Positions 45,488-54,574 are shown, numbered from the stretch's first letter. The stretch: DNA of 64,000 bases from Endozoicomonas_A sp049275935 (GCF_049275935.1 NZ_CP184830.1:4030001-4094000), one strand, 5' to 3'. Made by a program: numbers and translations. Notes: a model not told the origin generated them from the sequence alone.

Positions 45488-48400
45488 ATGGATCGATTAT
45501 CTCAACACTCATTTAATCCCTCTACCTGCGGTGCTACAGCGGATATTAAAGAGACAGCGGATCATGGCAAGGTCTCCGGCAGAACCTTCAGCTCTGTCAG
45601 CGGTGAGCCATTTGGAGTCAATCGCACAGTTTTCATACCAGATCCCGCAACAGGGCAACAAGATCAGAAAGAAATCGGAATTTCCTCCAGAGCTGTTGCT
45701 TTAGAGGTAGATACTCGTGAAGCCACTATAAGCAAACGAAAACTGGACTTTACTGATGACAGAGTTGTGAAGCCCGAAGCATTATCACCCAGACCTTTAA
45801 GAAAGCTTAAAGCCATTCAGAGTGCGAATAGTGCGATCATCAGCGACAGACAAGTCGAGCTTATTCAAGGACTCATTGATGGTAGAAGCGATCGGCTCAC
45901 AAAAGATGAGTTTATCGATGTTGCCGACTTTCTTCCTTATGCGCCTGAAAAATATTTGCCTGAAGATTATTTCAAATCGGAAACCCTTCTTGAAGAGATA
46001 GTAAGGAACCGTCTTTGGTGTGCTTTTTCAATGACGGAAGGTGATAAAATCAGAGATGTATTGTTATCAACAGCTGATCGAACAAAAAAAATATTTTTAA
46101 ATGATATCAGGAACCTGGCCCTAACCGCTCACTACAAAGACTTTTCTGAAGAATTAAAATCTGATATTGATTTTTTGATAGAGTACTCAAACGTGAATGG
46201 TCTTCCGAAGGGAACACCACCGAAACAGGCACAACTGATTTATGGTTATCTGGACATCGCAGCAAAAATAAGATCTCTGAGCGTTCTTCCACACAGCTTT
46301 AAAGATGATGAATTGTATGATGAGCTTATCAATTCAGGAAGGATAGAACTTAAAGATCTGCCACAACACATTATTAACAGAAAAAAAGACTACTGCCTTT
46401 TACAATTATCGAAGGGACGGTGTCAATTATCAGAGGTTCCGGATCGGTTCATAACAAAAAAGTCGATTTTGGACTCCCTTGACGGTGAAAATTTGTGTGA
46501 TAATTTTAGCGAAATTTTCAACGGCAATCATGAATATAAGGTGCTGATAAATGATGATGATTTCTTTGAAGAAGTCCTTTTCAAAACTGCTTCAGCCATT
46601 CTGGGTAACAGAGATTTCGCTCGTTCGTATACCACGCCCTTACCTGATATTTATCATCTTTGTATAGAAAGATATAAGACTGATCGAGATAAACTTGCTT
46701 TGTTGTTAAATAAGCTGGTAATTGCCAATCCTTTTATTGTTGTATCAATTAAAAATACAGATGATAGGTTGCTTCAGGGATTAATCGAAAAAGCAAAATG
46801 GTCTTTATTGAAAATATTAATCAACAGACCTGAGAAAAGTGAAAATTTCTCCCTTAGTCTTCTTGATAAGTTTTTTGAAAAAATTAATGCAGGTGATGAT
46901 TTTAAAAACCAGGTGATGGGTACTGTCTGTCAGTATTTCCCTATAAAATATTTCGATTCGTTTTCCGATGAATTACTGACGAAACAAGACGATATCGTTT
47001 TAAACTCTGAACCCTTTTGGTCTGGAGCGACTCATATTATTAAGAGAGGTTTACGGCCCGACAAAGGCGACCTCATAGTAAGCTACATTGAACTCCATCT
47101 GGATTTTTTGCATAAGTTTAATGATGCAGGGTATCTGGAGCAGTGTTGCAATGACCCGGCACTTCAGCAGAGGCTTGTTCATGTTCTGGCTGCCAGGATC
47201 CTTGCTAACAAACCGCTGTTGTTGAGGTTCTGGAAGGATCGCTTACCCAGAAAGTTACTGGATGATACTCTGGCTTATCTCAATGATCCTGGGCTTTTCT
47301 CCAGACTGGACTCCTCTGTTGCATTAACAGAGCCGGTTAACCCGCTCAAATTTCAACAGCCAAATACTGTGGCATTCAAGTTGCTGGCGTCTCTCCACGC
47401 ATATAGTTTTGAGTTTGCGAATAAAGACGCCAGTCGTCAGTTACAGTCAGAATTTGCTCGTGCTGGTGAAACAGAATTTCCATCGGTTTATCCTGGTCAG
47501 CACCGGCTGTCACTGTTTGAAAAAGAAGGAACCATTGTTGGTGGCCGTACACTGGCAATAACCAACGGTGAAGAGGTTGATTACTATAAGTTCCAGCGGG
47601 TCGGGGAGCCCGTGACTACCCTGGCGCAAGAAGGCGTTATGCATCAACTTATAGCCAAAAGTGACCGCTTCAAAAGCCAGAAACCCCTTTTTGGCCAATA
47701 CCTTACGGTGCTGGAAAAGGATCTTCCCGAGAGTACCCGAGGTTTCACTGATCGCTTACAAGTGATTAATGTTGATGGTGAAAGAGCTGTCAGGGTTTAC
47801 TTCTTCAAGGCCACAAAACACTATGGTCAATACGCTCACACTCCTGATCTAACCAATGCCCCCTTCGCGGTCGCCGAGAGAGGTCTATTGAAAGGCATCC
47901 ATGATATTGGAGTACTTAATGGCAACTTTGGTGTTATGCCCACGTCAACTATCCCGGCGTTTCACGATACCGGACGTCGCTGGGTGTTCCTCACCCCTTT
48001 GTTGGGATCCATGCTTTATGCCTTGCCATTACCCGGAACATTTGGAGGTTGGATCAAAGCCATTGAACGCCCTGATTTTGGCTGGGATGGTCTACGGGAT
48101 TGGGGCGATGTTGAGTTCTATGGCAGCATGAAAAGCGGCCTCACTGCCAGAGACTCAAAAACTTCGGGCTATACGCCAGAAGTTATGCAGCGGTTAAGTT
48201 TTGCCAATGCCCTCTGCGAAAACCTGCTGGCAGCCGTGTTGTTGAGATCACGTCTGCGCCGCGACTCGCCGGATTATCATTATCAAAATCAACGGGCAGT
48301 GGAAGAGACAGAAAACTTTATTGAGCAACTACTGAACGAATACCTGTCAGGCCTGTTAGCAAAAGAAAAAGAGTCGCCGTCCAAGTCAAGACTGCAAGAA

Positions 48401-48742
48401 CTTATGGGGCTAGACGAAGACACATACCGTTCATGGCTGAATCGAACAGCCCGGGAAATTATTTACTGGACGGCCAGGCAACCTGATGAGGCCACATTTG
48501 ATCGTTATGTTGAGTGTTTCTCGAAACATATAAAGGAGACTGGAAATCTGGATAGCACACTGTATCCAGAAGGTTTGAGTATCTTCGACATGCAAAAAAA
48601 ATTCCCCAGAGATTTCCATAATGTCAATGACGAACTCAATCTGGGAGCCAACAACGCTGTCTTTCCTCTGGTCAGTCTGGTCAAGGGACTTACACTGCTT
48701 GTCGGCAATATTTTTGCGTTCGCACACCAAGTACACGGATGA
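45488..48742 (+). CDS. Array copy G: full-length family protein
   Basis: A 1,084-residue family member. The header (residues 1-78) contains SGRTFSSVSGEPFGVN and TGQQDQKEIGISSRAVAL. The helix-rich body (about 105-615) has AIISDRQVELIQGLIDGRSD, LPHSFKDDELYDELINSGRI and KKDYCLLQLSKGRCQLSEV. The C-terminal domain from about 620 has GTIVGGRTLAITNGEEVDYY, SDRFKSQKPLFGQYLTVLEK, AERGLLKGIHDIGVLNGNFG (His-Asp near residue 804), HDTGRRWVFLTPLLG and GWDGLRDWGDVEFYGSMKSG. The last residues (HQVHG) differ from the paralogs because of a small change at the very 3' end. Function is unknown, and no catalytic motif can be asserted. Confidence 0.88.
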   Translation: MDRLSQHSFNPSTCGATADIKETADHGKVSGRTFSSVSGEPFGVNRTVFIPDPATGQQDQKEIGISSRAVALEVDTREATISKRKLDFTDDRVVKPEALSPRPLRKLKAIQSANSAIISDRQVELIQGLIDGRSDRLTKDEFIDVADFLPYAPEKYLPEDYFKSETLLEEIVRNRLWCAFSMTEGDKIRDVLLSTADRTKKIFLNDIRNLALTAHYKDFSEELKSDIDFLIEYSNVNGLPKGTPPKQAQLIYGYLDIAAKIRSLSVLPHSFKDDELYDELINSGRIELKDLPQHIINRKKDYCLLQLSKGRCQLSEVPDRFITKKSILDSLDGENLCDNFSEIFNGNHEYKVLINDDDFFEEVLFKTASAILGNRDFARSYTTPLPDIYHLCIERYKTDRDKLALLLNKLVIANPFIVVSIKNTDDRLLQGLIEKAKWSLLKILINRPEKSENFSLSLLDKFFEKINAGDDFKNQVMGTVCQYFPIKYFDSFSDELLTKQDDIVLNSEPFWSGATHIIKRGLRPDKGDLIVSYIELHLDFLHKFNDAGYLEQCCNDPALQQRLVHVLAARILANKPLLLRFWKDRLPRKLLDDTLAYLNDPGLFSRLDSSVALTEPVNPLKFQQPNTVAFKLLASLHAYSFEFANKDASRQLQSEFARAGETEFPSVYPGQHRLSLFEKEGTIVGGRTLAITNGEEVDYYKFQRVGEPVTTLAQEGVMHQLIAKSDRFKSQKPLFGQYLTVLEKDLPESTRGFTDRLQVINVDGERAVRVYFFKATKHYGQYAHTPDLTNAPFAVAERGLLKGIHDIGVLNGNFGVMPTSTIPAFHDTGRRWVFLTPLLGSMLYALPLPGTFGGWIKAIERPDFGWDGLRDWGDVEFYGSMKSGLTARDSKTSGYTPEVMQRLSFANALCENLLAAVLLRSRLRRDSPDYHYQNQRAVEETENFIEQLLNEYLSGLLAKEKESPSKSRLQELMGLDEDTYRSWLNRTAREIIYWTARQPDEATFDRYVECFSKHIKETGNLDSTLYPEGLSIFDMQKKFPRDFHNVNDELNLGANNAVFPLVSLVKGLTLLVGNIFAFAHQVHG

Positions 48743-48767
48743 TGATGTGTAATGAACAAGTGCAAGG

Positions 48768-49148
48768 CTATTTACATTGTTTTGTGTTGCACTGACCCGG
48801 CCAGCGTCCCTCTTTTTTCAGGCGGACTTTGGTCATCCAGTCGTAGGTCCATTTCAGGACCTGTTTCAGACCGGGCAGACTCATGAGCCAACCCAGCCAG
48901 GCCCAACCGGGTAGCTGATTGAGCAAGAGAGCGTAGCTGTCAATACTGGTATAAACCTGTCCATCATGGGTTATGGTGTGCAATTCAAGCAGAGCCTTAC
49001 CGGGATCAACCCCCCAGGTTTCCAGCACCTTTTCCTGACCGGTGATATCAAACCACTCTACTTCACAGCGAAAACGGGCATTTTGCCAGCGTGCGACCTC
49101 TTTCGTACAAAGAGGACAGAGACCATCATACAAAACTCTTATTTGCAT
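48768..49148 (-). CDS. DCC (DUF393) thiol-disulfide oxidoreductase-like protein
   Basis: A 126-residue DCC-family protein: the signature YDGLCPLCTKEVARWQN near the N-terminus gives the family its redox-active CxxC. IDSYALLLNQLPGWAWLGWL and MSLPGLKQVLKWTYDWMTK form hydrophobic helices. I chose ATG 49148, overlapping the end of the upstream kinase gene by 23 nt; in-frame ATGs at 49157 and 49172 are possible. Family members are thought to act in redox chemistry, but the substrate is unknown. It converges on copy G. Confidence 0.85.
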   Translation of the reverse strand: MQIRVLYDGLCPLCTKEVARWQNARFRCEVEWFDITGQEKVLETWGVDPGKALLELHTITHDGQVYTSIDSYALLLNQLPGWAWLGWLMSLPGLKQVLKWTYDWMTKVRLKKEGRWPGQCNTKQCK

Positions 49149-50727
49149 CGCCTTCATCTCTTTTAAGGACATCAGCAACCCTGTTAAGTGTTCTCAGGGC
49201 TTGCTCTTTGTCTATTGTCCGATCAGTAAACCAGGGATGCTGCAAAGCTTTCTCTGGCGTTAATCTCTCCAGGGGCTCCGGGTGCAGCAAACTGTTAATC
49301 ATGTCAGTCAGCTGGCTTTTACTTTTCTTCATCTCTTCTGCAGACTCTATCAGTTTTCCCAGATCGGCTACCGTCTCTCTTTCGGGTGTCGTTAACTTGC
49401 CGTAGAGCAGTCGTTTGATGGCCTGGATATCATCCAATGAAAGTGGTCCATCCAACAGTGCCAGAGCGGTATCACTGTCTCGGGCATTCAATTTTCCATG
49501 CAGCATTTTTTTGATTCTTTCTATGTCTCTGGCGTTCAACTCTCCATCCAGCATCTTTGTGATGACACCAATTTCACCACTGGAGGTCAGCAGGCTGTCC
49601 AGATTAAATTCTTGCAGCTTCATACGCTCAGACTCGGCTTCCAGATCATCCTCTGTTAATTCAGGACTTACTGGCTTCATTGCCTTTTTGTAACTGCCAT
49701 CAGGATTGGGCTTCTGATACTCAAGAAATGCCTTGAGGACCTCAAAAGCTGCTTCAGATCGTTGGTCGGGGGTATATTTACCCCATGGCTCTGCACCATT
49801 GGTAAAAGAGCGAATATGGAGCTGGCCCGGACTGTTCAAAAAACGGTACAGATGTTGCCCCTGAGCAAAAGCATCCGTCGCATAACTGGCTCTGACTAAT
49901 TCTTTTTTAAACTCTGATCGGTATAGTTCCGGAGAAGCGTAGTCTTCATGACTATAACTGGCTCTGTTGCCTTCTTCTCTGGCACAACCAAAGTCAATCA
50001 GTTTCAAGCGGCCGCTTTTAAGATCAATCATGACGTTGTTGGGTTTCAGATCATTATGGACAACGCCTTTTTTATGCAGGTGATCAAGCGCCTTGAACTT
50101 CTCGTACTCCATAAACGCCAGAACATTGAAAAACGCCGGACTGCTGATCCTGCCATTGCCGTAGAGCTCAATCAGATGCATCATTACGCTATCCTGAGAG
50201 GGGCCTTCAATCAACTCCGTCAGGAGCCCCCTGACACCGTCGACTTCGGCCATTCCATAACTTCTGACAATATTTGGGTGCTCTCCCAACTTCTTTAATA
50301 ACCTGGCTTCCCGTTCTCCCTTGTCACCCAAATGAGTATGTTTTAATGCAAAATGTTCTTTAACGCCTTTACTTTTTTCCTGGATAACACGATGTACCGA
50401 TGCAAAGCGTCCTCTACCCAATTGCTTCTTAGCCAGGTGGGCCGATTCATTCAATGGTGAGGAATGCGTGAAAACATCATCTTCAGGAAATACTTCGCTA
50501 TCACTGACGACTCCGGGGCTTGACGGGTAAGAAGAAATCGAAGAAGTGGAGATACCACTGAAATCAGAGCCTGAGCCCGAAGAGTGTTGCTCTAAATTTT
50601 TCACCGGCGCTTCGAGCTGAACTTTCTTACTCTGCCATTTCCCCTGCTTCTCCGGTTCCGGCTGCGCCTGCTCAGCGGGGAGCGATGCAGCATTGGCTGG
50701 CTCTGACTTCTTTCCTGGAATATCCAC
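49126..50727 (-). CDS. Eukaryotic-type Ser/Thr protein kinase, paralog 1
   Basis: A 533-residue kinase starting with GTG 50727, since an in-frame TAA lies just upstream and VDIPGKK is shared with the next gene. Residues 1-95 are a disordered Ser/Pro-rich head. The kinase core has the glycine loop LGRGRFASVHRV (about 103), Lys129 in HFALKHTH, the catalytic loop VVHNDLKPNNVMID (about 223), DFG in LKLIDFGCAREE (about 245) and YASPELY in place of APE. Before subdomain XI (RLTPEKALQHPWF) there is an insert of about 90 residues containing four repeats of an LLxGxLxxxDxxxIKxxL unit. All catalytic residues are present, so activity is likely. A host-directed role is inferred from context only. Confidence 0.9.
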   Translation of the reverse strand: MDIPGKKSEPANAASLPAEQAQPEPEKQGKWQSKKVQLEAPVKNLEQHSSGSGSDFSGISTSSISSYPSSPGVVSDSEVFPEDDVFTHSSPLNESAHLAKKQLGRGRFASVHRVIQEKSKGVKEHFALKHTHLGDKGEREARLLKKLGEHPNIVRSYGMAEVDGVRGLLTELIEGPSQDSVMMHLIELYGNGRISSPAFFNVLAFMEYEKFKALDHLHKKGVVHNDLKPNNVMIDLKSGRLKLIDFGCAREEGNRASYSHEDYASPELYRSEFKKELVRASYATDAFAQGQHLYRFLNSPGQLHIRSFTNGAEPWGKYTPDQRSEAAFEVLKAFLEYQKPNPDGSYKKAMKPVSPELTEDDLEAESERMKLQEFNLDSLLTSSGEIGVITKMLDGELNARDIERIKKMLHGKLNARDSDTALALLDGPLSLDDIQAIKRLLYGKLTTPERETVADLGKLIESAEEMKKSKSQLTDMINSLLHPEPLERLTPEKALQHPWFTDRTIDKEQALRTLNRVADVLKRDEGDANKSFV

Positions 50728-50855
50728 GGATTTTTCCCGGCTACTTTAATTATTAATGAGTGAATCGGCAGGAATGAGAGGTAATTAACGGGAGCCTATT
50801 ATCCGGGAGAAGAAAGTGAAGGGTTTAAAAGGCGCTCCGAGGTGGGCTCAGTCAC

Positions 50856-52487
50856 TCACACAAAACGCTTATTTTCACCACCTTCATCACCTCCCTTCAG
50901 GGCATCAGCAGCCATCTGAAGAGTTCTTAAGGCCTGCTCTTTGTCTATCGTACGCTCAGTAAACCAGGTGTGCTGCAAAGCTTGCTCTGGTGTCATTCTC
51001 TGCTCGGGCGACGGGTGCAGCAGGCGGTTAATCATATTAATCAGCTGACTTTTACTTCTCTTCATCTCTTCTGCAGAGGCTATCAGGTGTCCGAGATCGG
51101 CCACCGTCTCTTTTTCAGGTGTCGTTAACTTGCTATAGAGCAATCGTTTGATTGCCTTGATATCATGAAATGTGAGCGGCCCGTCCAGCAGTCTTTGCGC
51201 TGTCTCGCTGTCCTTGGCGTTTAATTTTCCATGCAGCATTTTTTTGATTCTTTCTACATCATTGGCGCTCAAATCCCCATCCAGCAACTTTATAATGCTG
51301 CTAATTTCATCACTGGAGGTCAGCAGACTATCCAGATTAAATTCTTGCAGCTTCATACGCTCAGATTCAGTCTTCAGATCGTCCTCTGTTAATTCAGGAC
51401 TTACTGGCTTCATTGCTTGTTTGTAACTGCCATCAAAATTGGGCTTCTGATAATCAAGAAATGCCTTAAGTACCTCAAAAGCCGCTTCAGATCGTTGATT
51501 GGGCGTATATTTGCCCCATGGATCCGCGCCATTGGTAAAGGAATGAATATGGGGTTGATCCGGACTGTTCAAAAAACGGTAGAGATGTTGCCCCTGAGCA
51601 AAGGCATCCGTTGCATAGCTGGCTTTAACTTCTTCTTTCTTAATTAACTCCGATCGGTACAATTCCGGAGAAGCGTAGTCTTCATGACTGTAACTGGCTT
51701 TTTGACCCTCTTCTTTGGCACCACCAAAATCAATCAGTTTCAAGCGGCCGCTTTTAAGATCAATCATGACGTTATTGGGTTTCAGATCGTTGTGGACAAT
51801 GCCTTTCTTGTGCAGGTGATCAAGTGCCCGGAACTTCTCGTATTCCATAAACGCCAGAACATTGAAAAACGCCTGACTGCTGAGCCTGCCATTTCCATAA
51901 AGCTCAATAAGAAGCATCATCACGCTATCCTGAGAGGGGCCTTCAATCAACTCTGTCAGGAGCCCTCTGACCCCGTCGACTTCGACCAGACCATAACTGC
52001 TGACAATATTTGGATGCTCTCCCAATTTCTTTAATATCCTGTCTTCACCTGCTCCCTGGTCACCCAAATGCGTCTGTTTTAATGCAAAATGTTCTTGCTT
52101 GCCTCCGCTTTTTTCCTGAATAACCCGGTGTACCGTTGCAAAGCGCCCTCTACCCAACTGTTTTTTTGCCAGATGGGCCGTTTCATTCAAAGGAGAGGGA
52201 TAAGTAAAAACATCATCTTCAGGAAAGAGTTCAGTTTCACTGAATTCTCCCGGGCTTGGGGGGTGGGAAGAAACCGAAAAGTCAGACAAGTCAGATATTT
52301 CAGCAAAAGCTGAGTCTGAGTCTGAGCCTGAGCTTGAAGAGCTGTGCCTCAGATCGTCGACCGGCACATCATTTGACTGAACTTTCTTACCCTGCCAATT
52401 ACCCTGTTCCTTCTGTTCTGGCTGCGCCTGCTCAGGGACATTAGAGACATTAATGGCAGGCCCTCGCTTCTTTCCTGGAATATCCAC
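50856..52487 (-). CDS. Eukaryotic-type Ser/Thr protein kinase, paralog 2
   Basis: A tandem duplicate of the preceding kinase, 543 residues from GTG 52487. The frame continues upstream to 52559, but the GTG is at the point where similarity to paralog 1 begins. It has the same layout: a Ser-rich acidic head with SSSSSGSDSDSAFAEISDLS, the glycine loop LGRGRFATVHRV, Lys137 in FALKQTH, IVHNDLKPNNVMIDL, LKLIDFGGAKEEG, and the LLxGxLxxxDxxxIKxxL insert. Most of the two proteins is identical by eye, with the head most diverged. It is separated from paralog 1 by about 130 bp, so each probably has its own promoter. Neither shows the sigma-E-like sequence. Confidence 0.9.
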   Translation of the reverse strand: MDIPGKKRGPAINVSNVPEQAQPEQKEQGNWQGKKVQSNDVPVDDLRHSSSSSGSDSDSAFAEISDLSDFSVSSHPPSPGEFSETELFPEDDVFTYPSPLNETAHLAKKQLGRGRFATVHRVIQEKSGGKQEHFALKQTHLGDQGAGEDRILKKLGEHPNIVSSYGLVEVDGVRGLLTELIEGPSQDSVMMLLIELYGNGRLSSQAFFNVLAFMEYEKFRALDHLHKKGIVHNDLKPNNVMIDLKSGRLKLIDFGGAKEEGQKASYSHEDYASPELYRSELIKKEEVKASYATDAFAQGQHLYRFLNSPDQPHIHSFTNGADPWGKYTPNQRSEAAFEVLKAFLDYQKPNFDGSYKQAMKPVSPELTEDDLKTESERMKLQEFNLDSLLTSSDEISSIIKLLDGDLSANDVERIKKMLHGKLNAKDSETAQRLLDGPLTFHDIKAIKRLLYSKLTTPEKETVADLGHLIASAEEMKRSKSQLINMINRLLHPSPEQRMTPEQALQHTWFTERTIDKEQALRTLQMAADALKGGDEGGENKRFV

Positions 52488-52618
52488 GGATTTTTCCCTG
52501 GCTACTTTGACTATTAAGGAGTGCATCGGCAAATAATAGGACACCCTTATATTTGACAAACAAGCCAGCTCGTCTAATTTTTCCCTGTTGCTGATATTTA
52601 GTTCCGGCAGGAGAGATT

Positions 52619-53605
52619 ATGACCCGTGCACGAAGTTCTCTGATCGACCCAGGCTCCACGCCATATTATCACTGTATAGCTCGATGCGTACGCAGAGCAT
52701 ATTTGTGTGGAGAGGATCATTTAACGGGCAAAAACTACGAGCACCGCCGGCAGTGGATTGTTGACAAGCTCAGGGAAATGGTTTCAATCTTTTCTATAGA
52801 GGTCTGCGCCTATGCTGTCATGTCGAATCACTATCATGTGGTTTTGCATATTAATCAAAAACCTGCCAGAGAGTGGACAAGAGACGAAGTTTTGAGTCGA
52901 TGGACAAGGCTTTTCACAGGGCCGCTTCTGGTTCAGAAGTATCTTGCTGCTGACCGGCTGAGTCATTCGGAACTGGCTCGCGTGGACGAATTTGTTGAAG
53001 AGTATCGAAATCGTCTAACGAGTATCAGCTGGTTCATGCGTTGCCTCAACGAATATCTTGCCCGTGAGGCTAACCAGGAAGATGGCTGCAAAGGTCGCTT
53101 CTGGGAAGGGCGGTTTAAAAGTCAGGCGTTGTTGGATGAGGCAGCGTTGTTGACCTGCATGGCCTATGTTGACCTGAATCCGCTCCGTGCCGAAATGGCG
53201 GAAACTCCAGAAGGATCAGACTACACGTCGATCCAGGAACGAATTGAAAATTTGGCAGGTTCTGATACCCGAAAGCAGCCAGCCACCCTTATGCCTTTTC
53301 GATCACAGGGGCAAAATCCGGATAAGGCGTTGCCTTATATTCTTCATGATTATCTTGAGTTGGTTGACTGGAGTGGGCGTGCAGTGCGATCTGATAAGAA
53401 AGGTTCAAACCCTTCAGATATTCCACCCATTCTGACCCGACTGGAAATTGATTCAAATGAATGGCTCAAAACCATGAGATGGAATAACCGCTTCTATCGT
53501 GCAGTGGGCAGGCTGGAAGCCATGAAAACTTTTGCTCGGGAAATGGGACAGCATTGGGTGAAGGGGTTGTTTATCTGTAGTCGTTTATTTCATGGCTTAA
53601 GCTGA
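52619..53605 (+). CDS. REP-associated tyrosine transposase (RAYT, Y1 family)
   Basis: A 328-residue single-strand HUH transposase of the RAYT type. YYHCIARCVRRAYLCGEDHL is the N-terminal strand, AYAVMSNHYHVVLHIN carries the His-hydrophobic-His metal site, and FMRCLNEYLAREANQEDGCK then GRFWEGRFKSQALLDEAALL contains the catalytic-Tyr helix and the typical GRFWEGRFKS block. CMAYVDLNPLRAEMA follows. These enzymes are domesticated relatives of IS200 transposases that move or maintain REP elements. GGAG lies upstream of the ATG. No flanking terminal structures of an insertion sequence are visible. The C-terminal 90 residues are not family-typical. Confidence 0.92.
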   Translation: MTRARSSLIDPGSTPYYHCIARCVRRAYLCGEDHLTGKNYEHRRQWIVDKLREMVSIFSIEVCAYAVMSNHYHVVLHINQKPAREWTRDEVLSRWTRLFTGPLLVQKYLAADRLSHSELARVDEFVEEYRNRLTSISWFMRCLNEYLAREANQEDGCKGRFWEGRFKSQALLDEAALLTCMAYVDLNPLRAEMAETPEGSDYTSIQERIENLAGSDTRKQPATLMPFRSQGQNPDKALPYILHDYLELVDWSGRAVRSDKKGSNPSDIPPILTRLEIDSNEWLKTMRWNNRFYRAVGRLEAMKTFAREMGQHWVKGLFICSRLFHGLS

Positions 53606-53787
53606 TTGCCCGACTTTTTCGTTGTTATTTGTTGCTCCTGTCATATGGGGCGTCTAGCTATTTCTGACTTTTTCCTTTTTTGAGTGATCCGCTTGTCGTT
53701 TGTTATGATAAGCGATGATTTTGAGTGGCTGTCAGGGTTTGATGGGTTGCCAGGCTCCCAGTTTGTGGGCTGTATTTTATATTTGAT

Positions 53788-54175
53788 GTGGATATCTTGT
53801 TTTTTCTTTAATTTTTTTCTTTTAAATGGATAATTTTTTTCTTTTAATTGGATGTCCTTTTTTTCCTTCCTTTTTTTCCTTCCGTTTTTTTTAATTGGAT
53901 GTCCTTTTTTTCCGTTCCTTAATTGGATGTCCTTTTTTTCCGTTTTTTTTCCGTGGATATCTTGTTTTTTCTTTAATTTTTTTCTTTTAAATGGATAATT
54001 TTTTTCTTTTAATTGGATGTCTTTTTTTTCCTGCTTTAATTGGATGTCCTTTTTTTCCTTCCTTGGATGTACTTTTTTTCCTTCCGTTTTTCTTAATTGG
54101 ATGTCCTTTTTTTCCGTTCCCTTTATTGGATGTCCTTTTTTCCTTTTTTTTCCTTTCTTTTTTTCCTCTTACCGC
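53788..54175. repeat. T-rich tandem repeat region (TTGGATGTCC units)
   Basis: About 390 bp of strongly T-biased DNA in which AATTGGATGTCCTTTTTTTC and variants (GGATATC, GGATGTC, GGATAAT, GGATGTAC) recur about a dozen times with variable T/C spacers. On top of this, a block of about 70 bp starting GTGGATATCTTGTTTTTTC occurs twice, at 53788 and 53953, 165 bp apart. A lysine-rich minus-strand frame is simply the repeat translated. Possible roles are a slippage-prone tract, a protein-binding array or a degraded element. Confidence 0.8.
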
Positions 54176-54196
54176 CGTTACTTGAAAGACGCCTAG

Positions 54197-54367
54197 GTGA
54201 CTTATCTCAGACATGAGCTTGAGAGCCTTGCCAGTGCATCTGATGAGTTTGTCACAGCGGTTGTGAATGCTGTTGGCTATCAAAACACAGAGGCTGGATA
54301 TCAGGCTGAGGATCAGTTGGTGCGCATACTCAAAGCCCGCTATCAGGGTTGTTTCAGTGAAGCCTGA
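54197..54367 (+). pseudogene. Small ORF, possible gene remnant
   Basis: From GTG 54197 a 56-residue frame reads TYLRHELESLASASDEFVTA then VVNAVGYQNTEAGYQAEDQL and ends KARYQGCFSEA. Its composition is protein-like, but a TAG immediately upstream, the lack of a ribosome-binding site and the neighbouring repeat suggest the tail of a lost gene. No family is recognised. The following 200 bp to the PIN gene hold nothing I can name. Confidence 0.3.
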
Positions 54368-54574
54368 GCAGTGGGCTGAAAGCGAAAGAGCTGCAGGATG
54401 AGTCTGGTTGTTGGCATGGTGCCAGTGAGGGTGAAAAGCGAAATGGTTTGAACGACCTACCGGTTTTCGAGCAGCTTGCGTTTCCTGCTTCAGCTGCTAT
54501 CAATTGAGTCACAGGCCTGCAACGGTGCCCATTCTAATATGTAGCGAGTGGCCAGGGTTGCAGGTTCTTTGTAT

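Noticed and set aside
21248..48742. The array as a CRISPR or R-body/Rhs-type repeat locus
   Set aside because: Repeats are whole genes with promoters, not short spaced repeats; no YD-repeats, RhsA-like core, cas genes or immunity genes were seen.
53788..54175. T-rich region as a CRISPR array
   Set aside because: Units are about 10-20 bp with irregular low-complexity spacers, not constant-length repeats with unique spacers.
53987..54283. A 98-residue lysine-rich minus-strand ORF
   Set aside because: It is the T-rich tandem repeat translated; composition is pure repeat and no ribosome-binding site is present.
52619..54367. RAYT plus repeat as a retron or diversity-generating system
   Set aside because: No reverse-transcriptase motif (such as YxDD) is present and the protein is clearly a Y1 HUH enzyme.
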